DNA of 64,000 nucleotides from assembly GCA_963978905.1 (NCBI GenBank), contig OZ022256.1:6803501-6867500 (forward strand), in the 5' to 3' direction. This document shows positions 36,501 through 46,379 of the stretch, piece after piece. The DNA comes from Trichostrongylus colubriformis (Eukaryota > Nematoda > Chromadorea > Rhabditida > Trichostrongylidae). Positions within the stretch are counted from its first letter, which is position 1; every line of letters begins with the position of its first letter. Both the position numbers and the translations under genes were made by a program. The notes under the pieces are model-generated. The model was not told the origin of the DNA. It did no database searches and saw nothing but the letters and a program-made list of their open reading frames with translations.

Positions 36501-39500
36501 TCAATGGTAGGCGAGGAAGAGAAGATAACCAAAGTGCTTACTTTTGCGAGTACTGTATTTCTGAATCCTAAAAACAGCAAAAAGTTGAGCAATTTGAATA
36601 ATAAGTAGTACCATTCTGTAGAGCTGAAAAAGCTCTATCAAAACATTTGCACATACATTTTTTGGTCTCAATGGCAGACGAGAAAAATAAGGTGCGCAAG
36701 TGCCAATTTTTTGCCTTCAGCTTACTTCATTTCCAAACCTCATAAATATTAGGTAGTCGAAGGAATCGAAAAACAGATAGTAGGATTTGTAGAGCAAAAA
36801 AAGCTCTATCGAAAACATGTATAAGCTTTGTCGAATGGTAAAGGAAACAATGTGAAAAACGAGGTTGAAAAAAACCGCAAGGACTTATTCCCCAACCCAA
36901 TACCATTCAGAAGCTGAGTTAAGGTGGAAGGGATCTCTGAAGTGTAATGGATTAGCACATATGCCTGGAAAGCATGGTGTGCGGGTTCGAGTCTCGTCCA
37001 AAACCAGAGTTTTCCCCATAACTTAGCAACCTAATAACGCCTGAGTTAATTGTTTAATTATTAGACTTATTTTTACATTAATTTTACTGTTACTTTTACT
37101 TGTCGTGTTACCACTATGTATTTTTTAATGTATGAGACAAACGTAAGCAAGAATAAACGTTCACAACAAGTATGTGGAAAATAGCTGCTTCTTTGAAGGA
37201 TTTCGTCTCTATCAGCTTATTACGTCGTGAGCGTAATCCTAACCGGCCGCAGAGCTCGCGCTCTTGACGCAGCAGTGCGTAATTCTGACCTAACGATATG
37301 CACCCCTTCGAGACACTAGTCAGTGATCATGACGAAGAAGGCCAAAATCGAACCTGCTCAACAAAAGTGAAATTGGTCCACTTCGTAGTGTTAACCTTGG
37401 CAAACTCAAAAGTCCCTGTGGGAACGGATGTAATGTCCACAAGGTCGAATGGCTTCACCACCTCACGGTCCGGTAATTCCTAAAATGGTTGGATAGGAAA
37501 TCTAAATTTGTTCGGTATAAGTCTCGAAAACAGAAAAGTCATATGAATTCAATCTCGGCGAAACGATGGCTGCGATCGAGACCTTCAATGGCCCAGGCGG
37601 AAGCTTGGCCGCAATAACTACTGGCACATGTGCCGGCTGCGCATACCCAGCACTGTGGGCGATGGATTTTGGGCCGTCCATCGCTGCGCCGCTGAGTATG
37701 AATGCTATCTTACACTAGCTATATACGTACAATTTTTTCGAAACTCAGGGAGAGCTTCGAGCTCCTGATTCCTTTGGGACGTTCCTTGACTTCTTTCGTA
37801 ATAAAATCAGCAAGGCTGAACCTGAATCACAGAGGCTATTAACAGATCCGACTGCACATTTGATCCCATCAGTAAATGATCAACTGATTTAGTGGTAACC
37901 GTAGGCACCGGGCTCATCAGTTATCATTTGTAACCTGTTAGCAATATCATGCTTACTTCATGTTTCCTCTTGATCCATACTCAACCTCCTCTGCATAAGC
38001 TGAATCCTCAATTTGCTCCAATTCGCTGGGTTCAGACTCATCAATATACGCCGTATAATCACGTCGTGTACGATGATGAAGCGGATACTTGAGATCGGCT
38101 TCTGAAAAACAGGTAATTGAGAAAGATGGAAAAATGATATACGGAAGGATTGTGACCAGGGCTTGTGTTTTTACAAAGGGGTAGCAAGCGAAGAGCCCTT
38201 GGATAGAAAAACTTCTTTTGCCTCGTGGGCACAGTTTACATTAAAAAAAATCCTCATGAGGAAAACTAACTGCCTCGCACGTATCGGCCAAAGTAGACTG
38301 GTTTCTCGTGCATGATGGTGTAACGAATTTCGGCCTTCCTCGGCACGTTATCTTTCACGTTGTCATTCTTCTCGTCTTCTTTGGCTGCACCACGCTGCGC
38401 TTGTCGCTTACGTTGATGTTGATGCTTTTCACGCGGGAAAGACGTCAAAGAGGATAGCTGGAATAGGATACCACATTACCTTCCTCACAAACCCAGTCCC
38501 TCTAAATGTCCACAGCCCGGGTGGGGTTCACGAGGTCGAATTTCCGCGCGGCCGCGCGCGACGAGCGGCGCGGCGAGTGCGAGTGCCAGTGGCAGGGCAT
38601 GGCATGGCAGCCTTCATGCGAGGCAGTGTGGCATGAGTGGAAGCGCCGACGTTCTCCCACGGGCAATCGATACGGCGAGTCGTACTGGTGGCGCCGCGAG
38701 TGCACCGCCGAGAAGCGAAAATTCGACCTCGTGGCCCCTACCCCCACAGCCCAAGCTAATCAGCAGCTGAGACATGATTAAACAAACTGAAGTAGAAGGA
38801 AGATTAACGTTGAGCTTCAACGTCATCGTACAACAGGATTTCAGACGTAACCTTTATTGCTTAAGGAAAGCCGCAACTCTAATATCAGTTTTAGACCTGA
38901 AGGCACCGACGGGTGAGGAGAAATTGAAAACTGAGAATACGTGTTTCTCCACATCAGACATTCCAGTCAGAATAGGCATGTGTGGCAAAAGTCGCGTTAA
39001 AGGGAAGGTGGGACAACATTCGCAAACGACTGAATTAGTCCCTCGCCCGTCTGCATCCAGACCACCGGCTACTGACAAAGAGAAGCGTGAAAGGAAGGAG
39101 TGACGCCGCGTTCAAACTCCGCGGTGCCGGCGGCAGGGCTGGCTGCGTGTCTATGCGTCTCCACCTATGCTACCCTGCCTCGTTGCCTACATCGTCTCTG
39201 CACTTCCCTCGTTCCACTCTGCCTCGCTGCCTGTGAACGTAGCCACTCCTTGCCGGCGCTGAACATGGATGCAGCCTAAGAAAGGGATACGAGTCCCTAT
39301 TTCTCAGATTCTTCATTGTTCTATTTCGTCCTTTCTCTCTAATTAACTGCTGAGCGCCCCTGCTTTCATATTCCACATCTACTTGGGTTATCCCTTTCCT
39401 GTCCTCAAAGCTACATGGCCTCCACGAAAAGAGCGAGATAAGGAATGTATGATCTAAAAAGTATGCATGCACTCACGGAAGTGCCCTGTCCTCTTGCAGT

Positions 39501-40905
39501 TTTCGACAACATTTCACCATTCTCGTCGAGTTTATGGATAGCAGTAACAGTTCTGTATTTCCAATAATTAGCTGAAAGCGAAACCATCACCGCCCGTAAA
39601 GAAAAAAGGGTATGTACGCCAGTTTGTAACGATGACCTTCCGCGGCCTGGTAACAAGTTGAACCTTCTCACGTACACCGAACGGACTGGTCTTCTGTATA
39701 TAGCACACCTATCCTTGAGACCCACTGCTTCATCCCACGCCACTTAATTAAAGGCGATAAAAAGATCCTTCTTCGAAAAAGTAGCACTATACGGGGGACG
39801 TGGGCGAAAATGGATCATCCAGCCCCCGAGCCCCTTTCTTCCCTAGGCTTACAAGGGAAGGACCCGAAGTTGAAGTGGCCGTTACATGTGATACATATGG
39901 TCCGACGTATATTTGGACGCTGATCCCGAATCTGCTTACCACATTTGCAGAACGATTCTCTGAGCGAGTTACAAGGTACTAAGCTGCAAACGTTGGTTCA
40001 AATGCACCACAGGAGAGGGCACTGCTGGCGGCCGGCTGGTGGAGAGGTTAGTGATAAGGCGCGGTCGTACTTTGCGCATTGCCGCCGGTGACGGCGGCAG
40101 GCACATGATTGACGCCGATGCCGGCGTCAATGCACAAAGTATGACCGCGGCCTTATACACCATAAGCTAAAGATGATGAGGATCCTAGTGAACTCAGTGT
40201 TTTTGCATCTCGTTAAAGACAGCATTAGGGGTAATGGTTATTGAAAAATCCCTAAAATATGTCACCCACATAGAAACTAGAGGCTTAAGAAGCTATCTAT
40301 GACAAAATGCCGGTCGAAAAGCGTGCCCCCGAGCTGCAGAAAAGGCGGAACGTGTAACAGCTGACGCCTTTGGATGACAGACCCTGGTCTTCAGGCGACA
40401 TGGTTCCTGATTGGCTACGGTGAGAGTGGCCAAGGAAATGCGATAGAGAAGGTATCGCCGTGCCCTTCCACAGTTTCAGCTTGAAAATCACTTCAGAGAA
40501 TAGATACTGTCGTATTTCCAAACGATTCCTTGTCTTACTTGGCAACATGCCAGTGGGAAGCTCTTCCGAACTACCGGCTTCTTTACGGAGATGTTGTCCA
40601 GAATAAACGGCGGGAAGGGGGTTCTATCTCTCGGATCTCCGTCCATTTCCTTCCGTTTTTTCTTCACCGTCGTGTTACTAAGAACCCCAAATTTCATATT
40701 CACTAAATATTCATGATTCGTCCGAATTTCCCCTATTGCTGCCTTCAAACTCCTTCTACTGGCTACAAAAGGCACTTCTACTATGATATAACCTCACTGT
40801 GATGGTCCCCTTGGCATCAGGCATGTTCAAAAGGTAAGCATTTTCCGCAACTGTAATGTCCGATTTGAATGCATTGGTGTTTTCCTTTCCATAAGGGCTC
40901 CTCAT
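32593..40905 (-). CDS. RBR-type (RING1-IBR) ubiquitin ligase-like protein, multi-exon
   Basis: Probable ubiquitin-transfer protein. Minus-strand exons, 5' to 3': 40793-40905 (ATG at 40905), 40539-40755, unresolved pieces, 39672-39742, 39477-39571, 38271-38457, 37957-38101, unresolved, 37354-37479, 34975-35147, 34227-34488, 33607-33783, 33438-33569, 32925-33005, 32771-32867 and 32593-32712. From 37479 downward all phases agree. Zinc-binding pattern: KCESCG ... CWMCRECL (RING1), ECPGCRQVV, then YNCAQCECGIVWCTRCKEEP with HWPMTC (IBR). No RING2 with its catalytic Cys is evident before the converging plus-strand exon at 31576. Weak candidates for the last exon lie near 32046-32132 or 32278. The long N-terminal part matches no domain I know. 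Introns hold the fold-back element and palindromes. Confidence 0.75.
33607..38457 (-). CDS. RBR protein, middle exons
   Basis: Exons on the minus strand: 38271-38457 (basic, REKHQHQRKRQAQRGAAKED), 37957-38101 (acidic, YIDESEPSELEQIEDSAYAE), 37354-37479 (VVKPFDLVDITSVPTGTFEF), 34975-35147 (LRCKGYDVRWLDRNFRRVLI), 34227-34488 (LLKRILTRHDVSNIESLVEG) and 33607-33783 (MNMLREECVQMSDDLFENLG). Donors and acceptors are clear. The phase between 37957 and 37479 does not join directly, so a small exon (a candidate lies near 37790-37875) is missing. No domain recognised. Confidence 0.72.
35522..36900. mobile_element. 1.38-kb mariner-ended fold-back element
   Basis: Ends TTGGGTTGGGGAATAAGTCC and its reverse complement, flanked on both sides by TA, the Tc1/mariner target duplication. 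The two ~685-bp arms are nearly perfect inverted copies meeting at about 36211. Each arm has four short hairpins of the form GATAGAGC-(spacer)-GCTCTA at 35611, 35784, 35951 and 36101 (mirrored in the right arm). No transposase frame. It lies in an intron of the RBR-like gene. Confidence 0.88.
36940..37012. repeat. tRNA-like sequence, probably SINE or pseudogene
   Basis: Shows GTGTAATGGATTAGCAC (D arm-like), an ATGC/GCAT stem with loop CTGGAAA, and GCGGGTTCGAGTCTCGT (T arm-like). The expected acceptor stem halves do not pair, so a working tRNA is unlikely. Directly downstream of the fold-back element. Confidence 0.35.
38518..38745. repeat. GTGAGGGTCGATTGG-family element (copy 4)
   Basis: Left GGT(G)GGGTTCACGAGGTCGAAT, right ATTCGACCTCGTGGCCCCTA, inverted. 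The interior shares GCGCCGCGAGTGC blocks with copy 1. It lies immediately 5' of the exon ending at 38457 (minus strand), in an intron. Confidence 0.65.
39103..39278. repeat. GCCGGCAGGG-family element (copy 4)
   Basis: Left GCCGCGTTCAAACTCCGCGG, right TTGCCGGCGCTGAACATGGA. Shares CTGCGTGTCTATGCGTCTCC with copies 2 and 3. Intronic to the RBR-like gene. Confidence 0.55.
39477..40905 (-). CDS. RBR protein, N-terminal exons (partly resolved)
   Basis: ATG at 40905 begins MRSPYGKENTNAFKSDITVA and ends in phase 2 at 40793. The next open exon, 40539-40755, reads SLKAAIGEIRTNHEYLVNMK and later PPFILDNISVKKPVV. Joining them needs a very short intron (about 37 nt). Exons 39672-39742 (AWDEAVGLKDRCAIYRRPVR) and 39477-39571 (AIHKLDENGEMLSKTARGQG) follow, but their phases disagree with each other, so one border is wrong or an exon is missing. 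A TTTTTCAG sits six bases before the ATG, as expected of a trans-splice acceptor. Confidence 0.6.
40058..40152. repeat. GGCCGC-type palindrome, diverged
   Basis: 95 bp, ends GGCGCGGTCGTACTTTGCGC and TGCACAAAGTATGACCGCGG, flanked by TAA and TTA. Internal GACGGCGG / GCCGGCGTC. Intron of the RBR-like gene. Confidence 0.68.
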
Positions 40906-41096
40906 TTATGTCTGAAAAACATCCTCAAAAGTGTTGTCAAGTACAATAAATGCTATATTTTCCGCGTACCTCTCTATCCCTATCTTCAAGATCGCAGAAA
41001 ACCCCGTGATTCAGCTTTTTTGACTGGGAAGACTTCCATAGCGCACGAAACTGACGCTATTACGATAAATATGGTATTCGCGCTCAGGGCGTCGAA

Positions 41097-44000
41097 TCAC
41101 TTCTCTGTCACACTTTCAGCCAAATCGAGTTGTAGGCTAACTTCGGAATGGCCATGTTGTAAGTTTTTTTTAAATCTTTCTATAAAGAAGCCATTAACCA
41201 TGACAAAGAGAACCTGAACATATCTATTGCCGATGCCCACGACAAAAAATGTACGTAACAAGCGCCAAGTAAGAGCATTAGCTCGGCAAGGGTCAACGAC
41301 TTCCCTTTGTTGAACGGTTTGACAGCCATAGCCCATGAATTTTTACGAAATTTGTTCAAATTCTCGAATTGGCTGAAAACTTGTCTCATGGACAGTTTGA
41401 TCCCCTAAATAGCACTGCTTTTGTGCGAAAACGTCTGACTCGCGCGCTATGGGCTTCTGAGCCCACCATGTCATAGTATTATTTTTTCAGAAGAAGTGAC
41501 CTCGACAACTGGAAGCGCATTCCATATCAGCGTCTGAAAATACGTTCGACCATATGTATCCTATTACATACGGCCACTTCGACCTGCGGTGCTTCCTTGT
41601 TAGATACGGATTCCCTGACACACCGTATTAGCATACTTTTATAAGTTTGTCTTAATTGTACTGGGATGTGGATTAAGATGCATTGATCTGTAATGCCACC
41701 CCTCTCCCATATCCACATAGCCTGAAATTATACCCGGAAGAGGCGCTTTCTCTTCGACGACTTGAACTGAAACCTCGTCTGTGTCAACACCATCGAGGAG
41801 AATCGCTGGTCTAGCCTGAAAAGACACCGATACAGATTGGATGTGGTCAAACGATTGAGCAAATCACCTCTGCCCAGCGATTTCTCTTCTCCATGGAATA
41901 TATGACACCAGGCACAAAGGTATCGGCACATTTGGAGAGCAAACGGTCTTTACTTTTCTAAAAACTCGAATTTCTTCAGAGGCATTACGTCTACTAAGTT
42001 GTAAACAACCTTGCTAAGAACATTGTCCGGATCCTCCACAGTTTTCAAAATGGAAGACAGCGCGGCGCCGGCGGCCACTGTTGAACCCAATCGTTTTACA
42101 TTGACCCTTTTGCCTTCTCTGCAACCTGGCTTTGTCCACCATAGAGGGTGCTTACTATGGCTGAAAATAAACCTCTACAAATAACCAGTTAAAATTCTCT
42201 GGTACCAGTTATTTTCGTAATTATTCGACATGTTTCATTTCTGCCAGATTCCTCACACAACGCACATAGAGGTAGTGGTTGCCGTGACCCCTAGCAACTT
42301 CATTATTTATGCCTAAATTACCATCATTTCTTTGCTCCTGTCTCTAGTTCACTCTGCAGGCTGTTTCTTGGTTTTTTATGGATGTGTACTCTTATGTTAG
42401 GGTTTCGCATCGCGTTGCGCGACGTTCGCGCGCAAGTTGGCTTCCCAACGCATAAAATACATAAATCCATCCAAAACCCTATCATCAACCAAGGATGAAC
42501 TGAAAACATCTGAGCACAACTAAATTCAACCGAATTCTGTCTACAGAAATGAAAAGAATTTTAAGCAAGTTCAATATAGCGGCCAAATGTATAAAAATAG
42601 GCGTGGATGTGATCGCTACCCTTCTTATGCTATTACACGCAATTTCCACCGTAGGCAGCCGTCTCGCGCGAAGCGCCTCAGCGCCGCTCCTAGCAACAAT
42701 TGTGTCGCAGAGAACGAACCACAATATAGAATGAAATCATGGTTTAATGCCGGATCATTTTTTTCTAGTTCCTTTTTTTTGCGAAACTGCACCATATAAA
42801 GATGGTTTCAAAATGCAAGACAGAGGAAACTGTGTCTAAAAGTGATGTCTTTGCCCAACACCCACTAAGCAATACAAGAAGCACCACAGTGTGGCGTCTC
42901 AGTGTAAAAGGACTGATTGGATTTTCCCGCCACAGATTTTCTGAGGGTTGCACAACGTAAAACATGACGTCATTACTCCCGCCAGCTGGTCTGTTTTGCA
43001 GCCAATTAAACACATTTGGGTCAAAATAAGGCTTCAAGACATAACAATGCATAAAATACTGAGTGAAAGATTGGGTTCGACGAATTACTACATAACGGAC
43101 TAAAGCTCCTTTTGCTGTCTTCAAATCATGCGACACCATGTGCTACATTTGACCACACAGCACCGCCTTTTTTTCGGCTCATGTGAAAGCATCGATTTCT
43201 AGAGCTATATTCGTTGCAATACGTTTTCGAATATATAGAACAACATATCTGTCAGTCATTCTACCACTGTGAAAATCGGTACGTGATTTAACACCACTAC
43301 TGGATAAATTAAATTTTCGTACAACTAAGAAGTTAGCGCCTTAGCCAATTACAGAACAATTCTAGTCGAAATTCCATCCATGGAGGTAAGTAGATGTCTT
43401 ACTGATCTCCAATTATTTCAATGAAAGTGTGATTTTTGCGAGGAGAAACTATTCGAATATCAAGGTGTCCCATATCTCCGCGAAAAAATTCTCAAGGTAA
43501 GCACAAAATGTCGGTTTATGAGAGACATTAATATCTTAACTGATCCAAGAATCATCACCAAAAGTGCACACGCTGCGCAGCTCGAGCACGTGAACATCAT
43601 CATTGCTCAGGCCTTTAATCCCAGACTGCAACGTAGATGTTGAACACATAGTAAACTAGAATGCAGTTCCTAATATTTCCCAAGTGAAAACTATTATTGT
43701 TCAGTTTGTTGAAAACCATTATAGAAGGTGTATCCACATGTACAGCGTTATAACTTCATTTCTTGTTGTTTGCTTCGCTGTTCGAAAGCGTTGTGCCAAA
43801 ATCCGACTTTCTTTCTGGGAGATAATGTTGCTAGGAACATGTTACCCTTTATATTTGAAAGTATATGGTGGTAGCATTTGACCACGGTACCTTTTCGAAA
43901 ACCAAAAAATTGTGGTTCGAAACGTAATGTGGGTTAACTGAGGAAACGCCACGCGTCTACTTGCATCAAGTATTATAAGAGTGCCCCAATGCATATACAT

Positions 44001-44745
44001 ACAGCCTCAGAATGATCGGCATCGCTTCACGAATTGTCCGAGTTGTATCAAAGCCGGCTGCTCTGGCAAGTTGCCAAGCTGTGACTCCTCCTACCTCATC
44101 GAATGATACGGCGAGTATTTTGAGCTCGGTTTTTGGTTTCGTTAAACTAGGATTTCTTCTTGCTTTTACCTGTGTAATAGCAATCCATCGCGCGCCGCGG
44201 GCGTGGCCACTGCGTGACCTAGGGACCTCACTGACCGTGTAACCTAACCGTCACCCAAGGATTTGAGATCTTGCTTGATTGAGTGAAAGCCTTTCAACAA
44301 CGAAAAACTCTTCCAACGTATGGAGCCAAAATGAGCAAAATTCTGACTGAAAGTGTAACCTTTGAAAAACCAAGGAACTCACATATAAGGATCCGTCTCC
44401 TCATCGATAAAATGGAAGCAAAATAAGCTATCATGGGAATTGTAGACTGAGGGCAACCCTTCTGACGCTTCAGCAGGGGAGTCCATGATGGCGAAGTGTA
44501 GATAATGGAAATGGCTGCACACCTTTCCACACGTGTCCGTGTTATAAAGGGGCAGGTTGCACAACAATGTGACATCATTGCGAAACCATGGCTGTGCGTT
44601 TCCAGGCGTTGCCCAGTCACCTTTCACTAAGTCGACACAAAAGCAATAGGGATACCCACGATTTCGCATCGGTAACCTAGGTGGGAAAAGTGCATTATCA
44701 TCGACTTTTAGCCACATATTTCTGCCTGATGCAAAGACGAAGAAA
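41097..44745 (-). CDS. Unrecognised multi-exon protein upstream of the RBR gene
   Basis: Minus-strand exons: 44383-44745 (FFVFASGRNMWLKVDDNALF; DLVKGDWATPGNAQPWFRND), 43999-44146 (VSFDEVGGVTAWQLARAAGF), about 42862-43130 (FMHCYVLKPYFDPNVFNWLQ), 41954-42160 (HPLWWTKPGCREGKRVNVKR), about 41640-41810 (AILLDGVDTDEVSVQVVEEK), 41255-41372 (MAVKPFNKGKSLTLAELMLL) and 41097-41213, ending ESVTEK and TGA. The first two junctions and the last one fit in phase. The intron between 41213 and 41255 is only 41 nt. Borders around 41.5-41.8 kb are unresolved. No family recognised. The 5' end may lie further upstream. Confidence 0.68.
43380..43618 (+). CDS. Small CxxC protein nested in an intron
   Basis: Candidate three-exon gene of 43 codons: 43380-43385 (ATG GAG), 43428-43496 and 43565-43618. 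Joined in phase 0 it begins MECDFCEEKLFEYQGVPYLR and later reads CTRCAARAREHHHCSGL, then stop. Two CxxC pairs 20-odd residues apart plus a His cluster and another Cys suggest one zinc site. Both donors are consensus (GTAAGT, GTAAGC). Both acceptors end AAAG, weaker than usual. It lies on the strand opposite to, and within an intron of, the 41-45 kb gene. Confidence 0.45.
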
Positions 44746-45318
44746 CTATGGTGACGCATGTTGTCGGTATAGTTCCAAGATGCATTTCAAACACTAGGTA
44801 TGGATGGTACTGCTACATGGTCCTCCACTTGTCGCTTGCCACTTCGGGCACTCTAAATCAATTTCAGTCAGAAAAAATAACGACGAGTTCCATTGCACGA
44901 CTGTCGATTCTTGCTATTTCACAGTGCGATGAGTCATAGCATCGATCAGAGCGCAGCTCTTCACTAGAACCTGCCAGTCATGGGATATTTGAGATGAAGA
45001 AGGAACTGGAATCGAAAACTGATGCAGGCATTGACACAACGAAATAATCCTTGGATAAGAATTAAAGGAACCGGAAGGGGTCCGAACAAGAGGAAGATGC
45101 AAAGAAATGAGCATTTTGTAACGAACACTGAATGTTAGAAGCGATAATCGGCGAAAAACCCGGATTCAGAAGCGCGACGCTGCGGTGTGTATTCGCATCC
45201 CATTCGCATTAACACACTGACTTTCCGAGTTGTCCGCTGTAGGAGACGGGCCGCGGGCCAACGTTAGTTGTAGCACATGACTCCCAGCGCAGTGGAGTGG
45301 CCATTCCCAGCTACATTA

Positions 45319-45392
45319 GGCCGCTTCCATACTTTGCGCACCGACGCCGTCACGCGCGTGACGGCGTCGGTGCGCAAAGTATGGAAGCGGCC
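45319..45392. mobile_element. Short GGCCGC palindrome (n=0)
   Basis: 74 bp perfect palindrome flanked by TTA on both sides. Simplest form of the family: arms GGCCGCTTCCATACTTTGCG then CACCGACGCCGTCACG, meeting at a single CACGCGCGTG. Placed 5' of the 41-45 kb gene. Confidence 0.88.
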
Positions 45393-45812
45393 TTAGCATT
45401 CATGTAAGTACATCTAGAAACAATATAAGAAAGAACAAAGGAAAAAGTAAAAGGGAAAACAAATTTATAATAGAAACATCTCCTCTTGGCAATATGCCAA
45501 GGCGTCAAGTTGGCGAGTTTGTGCAATGGCGGCCACTTAAACTCGTCCACACTACGTCTGTTTTACCGTGGGCCAAAATTACCCCCTTCCGGTGTTTTTA
45601 AGAGGACGAGACCTTGTGTTACTCGGGTTGAATTCAATTACATATAGGCTCACTCACCCTTATCTTATTTGTGAAGGTAGCAGGGGACTCGTCCAATACT
45701 GGAAGACACAAGAACACGTGCACATCTGTTCCTTCTCAAGCGGGTGTGGGTAGGACAGGAAATGTGCTACACGTTGTCCGGGGGCCGAATTTAGGTGGGT
45801 TCTGAAGTGAAA

Positions 45813-46343
45813 AGCCGCGTTAATACTAAAGGCACCGACAACGGCAATTAGATGGCGGCGGCGAAATAATGTGCCCGCAACCGACCTCGGCGGCACTCTG
45901 GTAAGGCCGCTTTCATACTTTGCGCACCGACGCCGTCACCGGCGGTGAGGGCGTCAAATCGACGCAGGTAACGGCGTCGGTGCGCAAAGTATGAAAGCGG
46001 CTCAACGCACTCCATTTGTAAAACGCCAACCCAACCACACTACATCATGGTGATCGTGGCAAGAGCCCACGAATTCAAATTTGAATTTGGCATAGTACCG
46101 AAGTGTGCACGATGATCGTGGCGAGGGCTCACAAATTCGAATTTGAATCTTGGCAGTTTGACACTATGCCAAGATTATATCCGAATTCGTGGGCTCTGGC
46201 CGCAATCATCATACGGCAGTTGGTGGGGTCAAGCGTTGTACAGAACGAGCTCGTCACCAGAGTACCGCCGTGGTCGGCGACGAGCACATGTTTTGCCCCA
46301 AACCCGCCGGTGCCGGCATTGGTGCGCAAAGTATGAATGCGGT
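45813..46343. repeat. Composite palindromic element (copy 4) with nested palindrome
   Basis: Outer ends AGCCGCGTTAATACTAAAGG and GCGCAAAGTATGAATGCGGT. Inner ATCATGGTGATCGTGGCAAG and ATGATCGTGGCGAGGGCTC blocks. A short palindrome (45905-46001) is inserted after GGCACTCTGG; the uninterrupted form is seen at 27820 (GGCACTCTGGTGGCACGCTC). Confidence 0.68.
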
Positions 46344-46379
46344 CATACTGTGTCCTCCGTCTTATTTTGGGCGTTATTT

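Noticed and set aside
36945..37012. Functional tRNA gene
   Set aside because: D and T arm-like motifs are present, but the acceptor stem halves do not pair.
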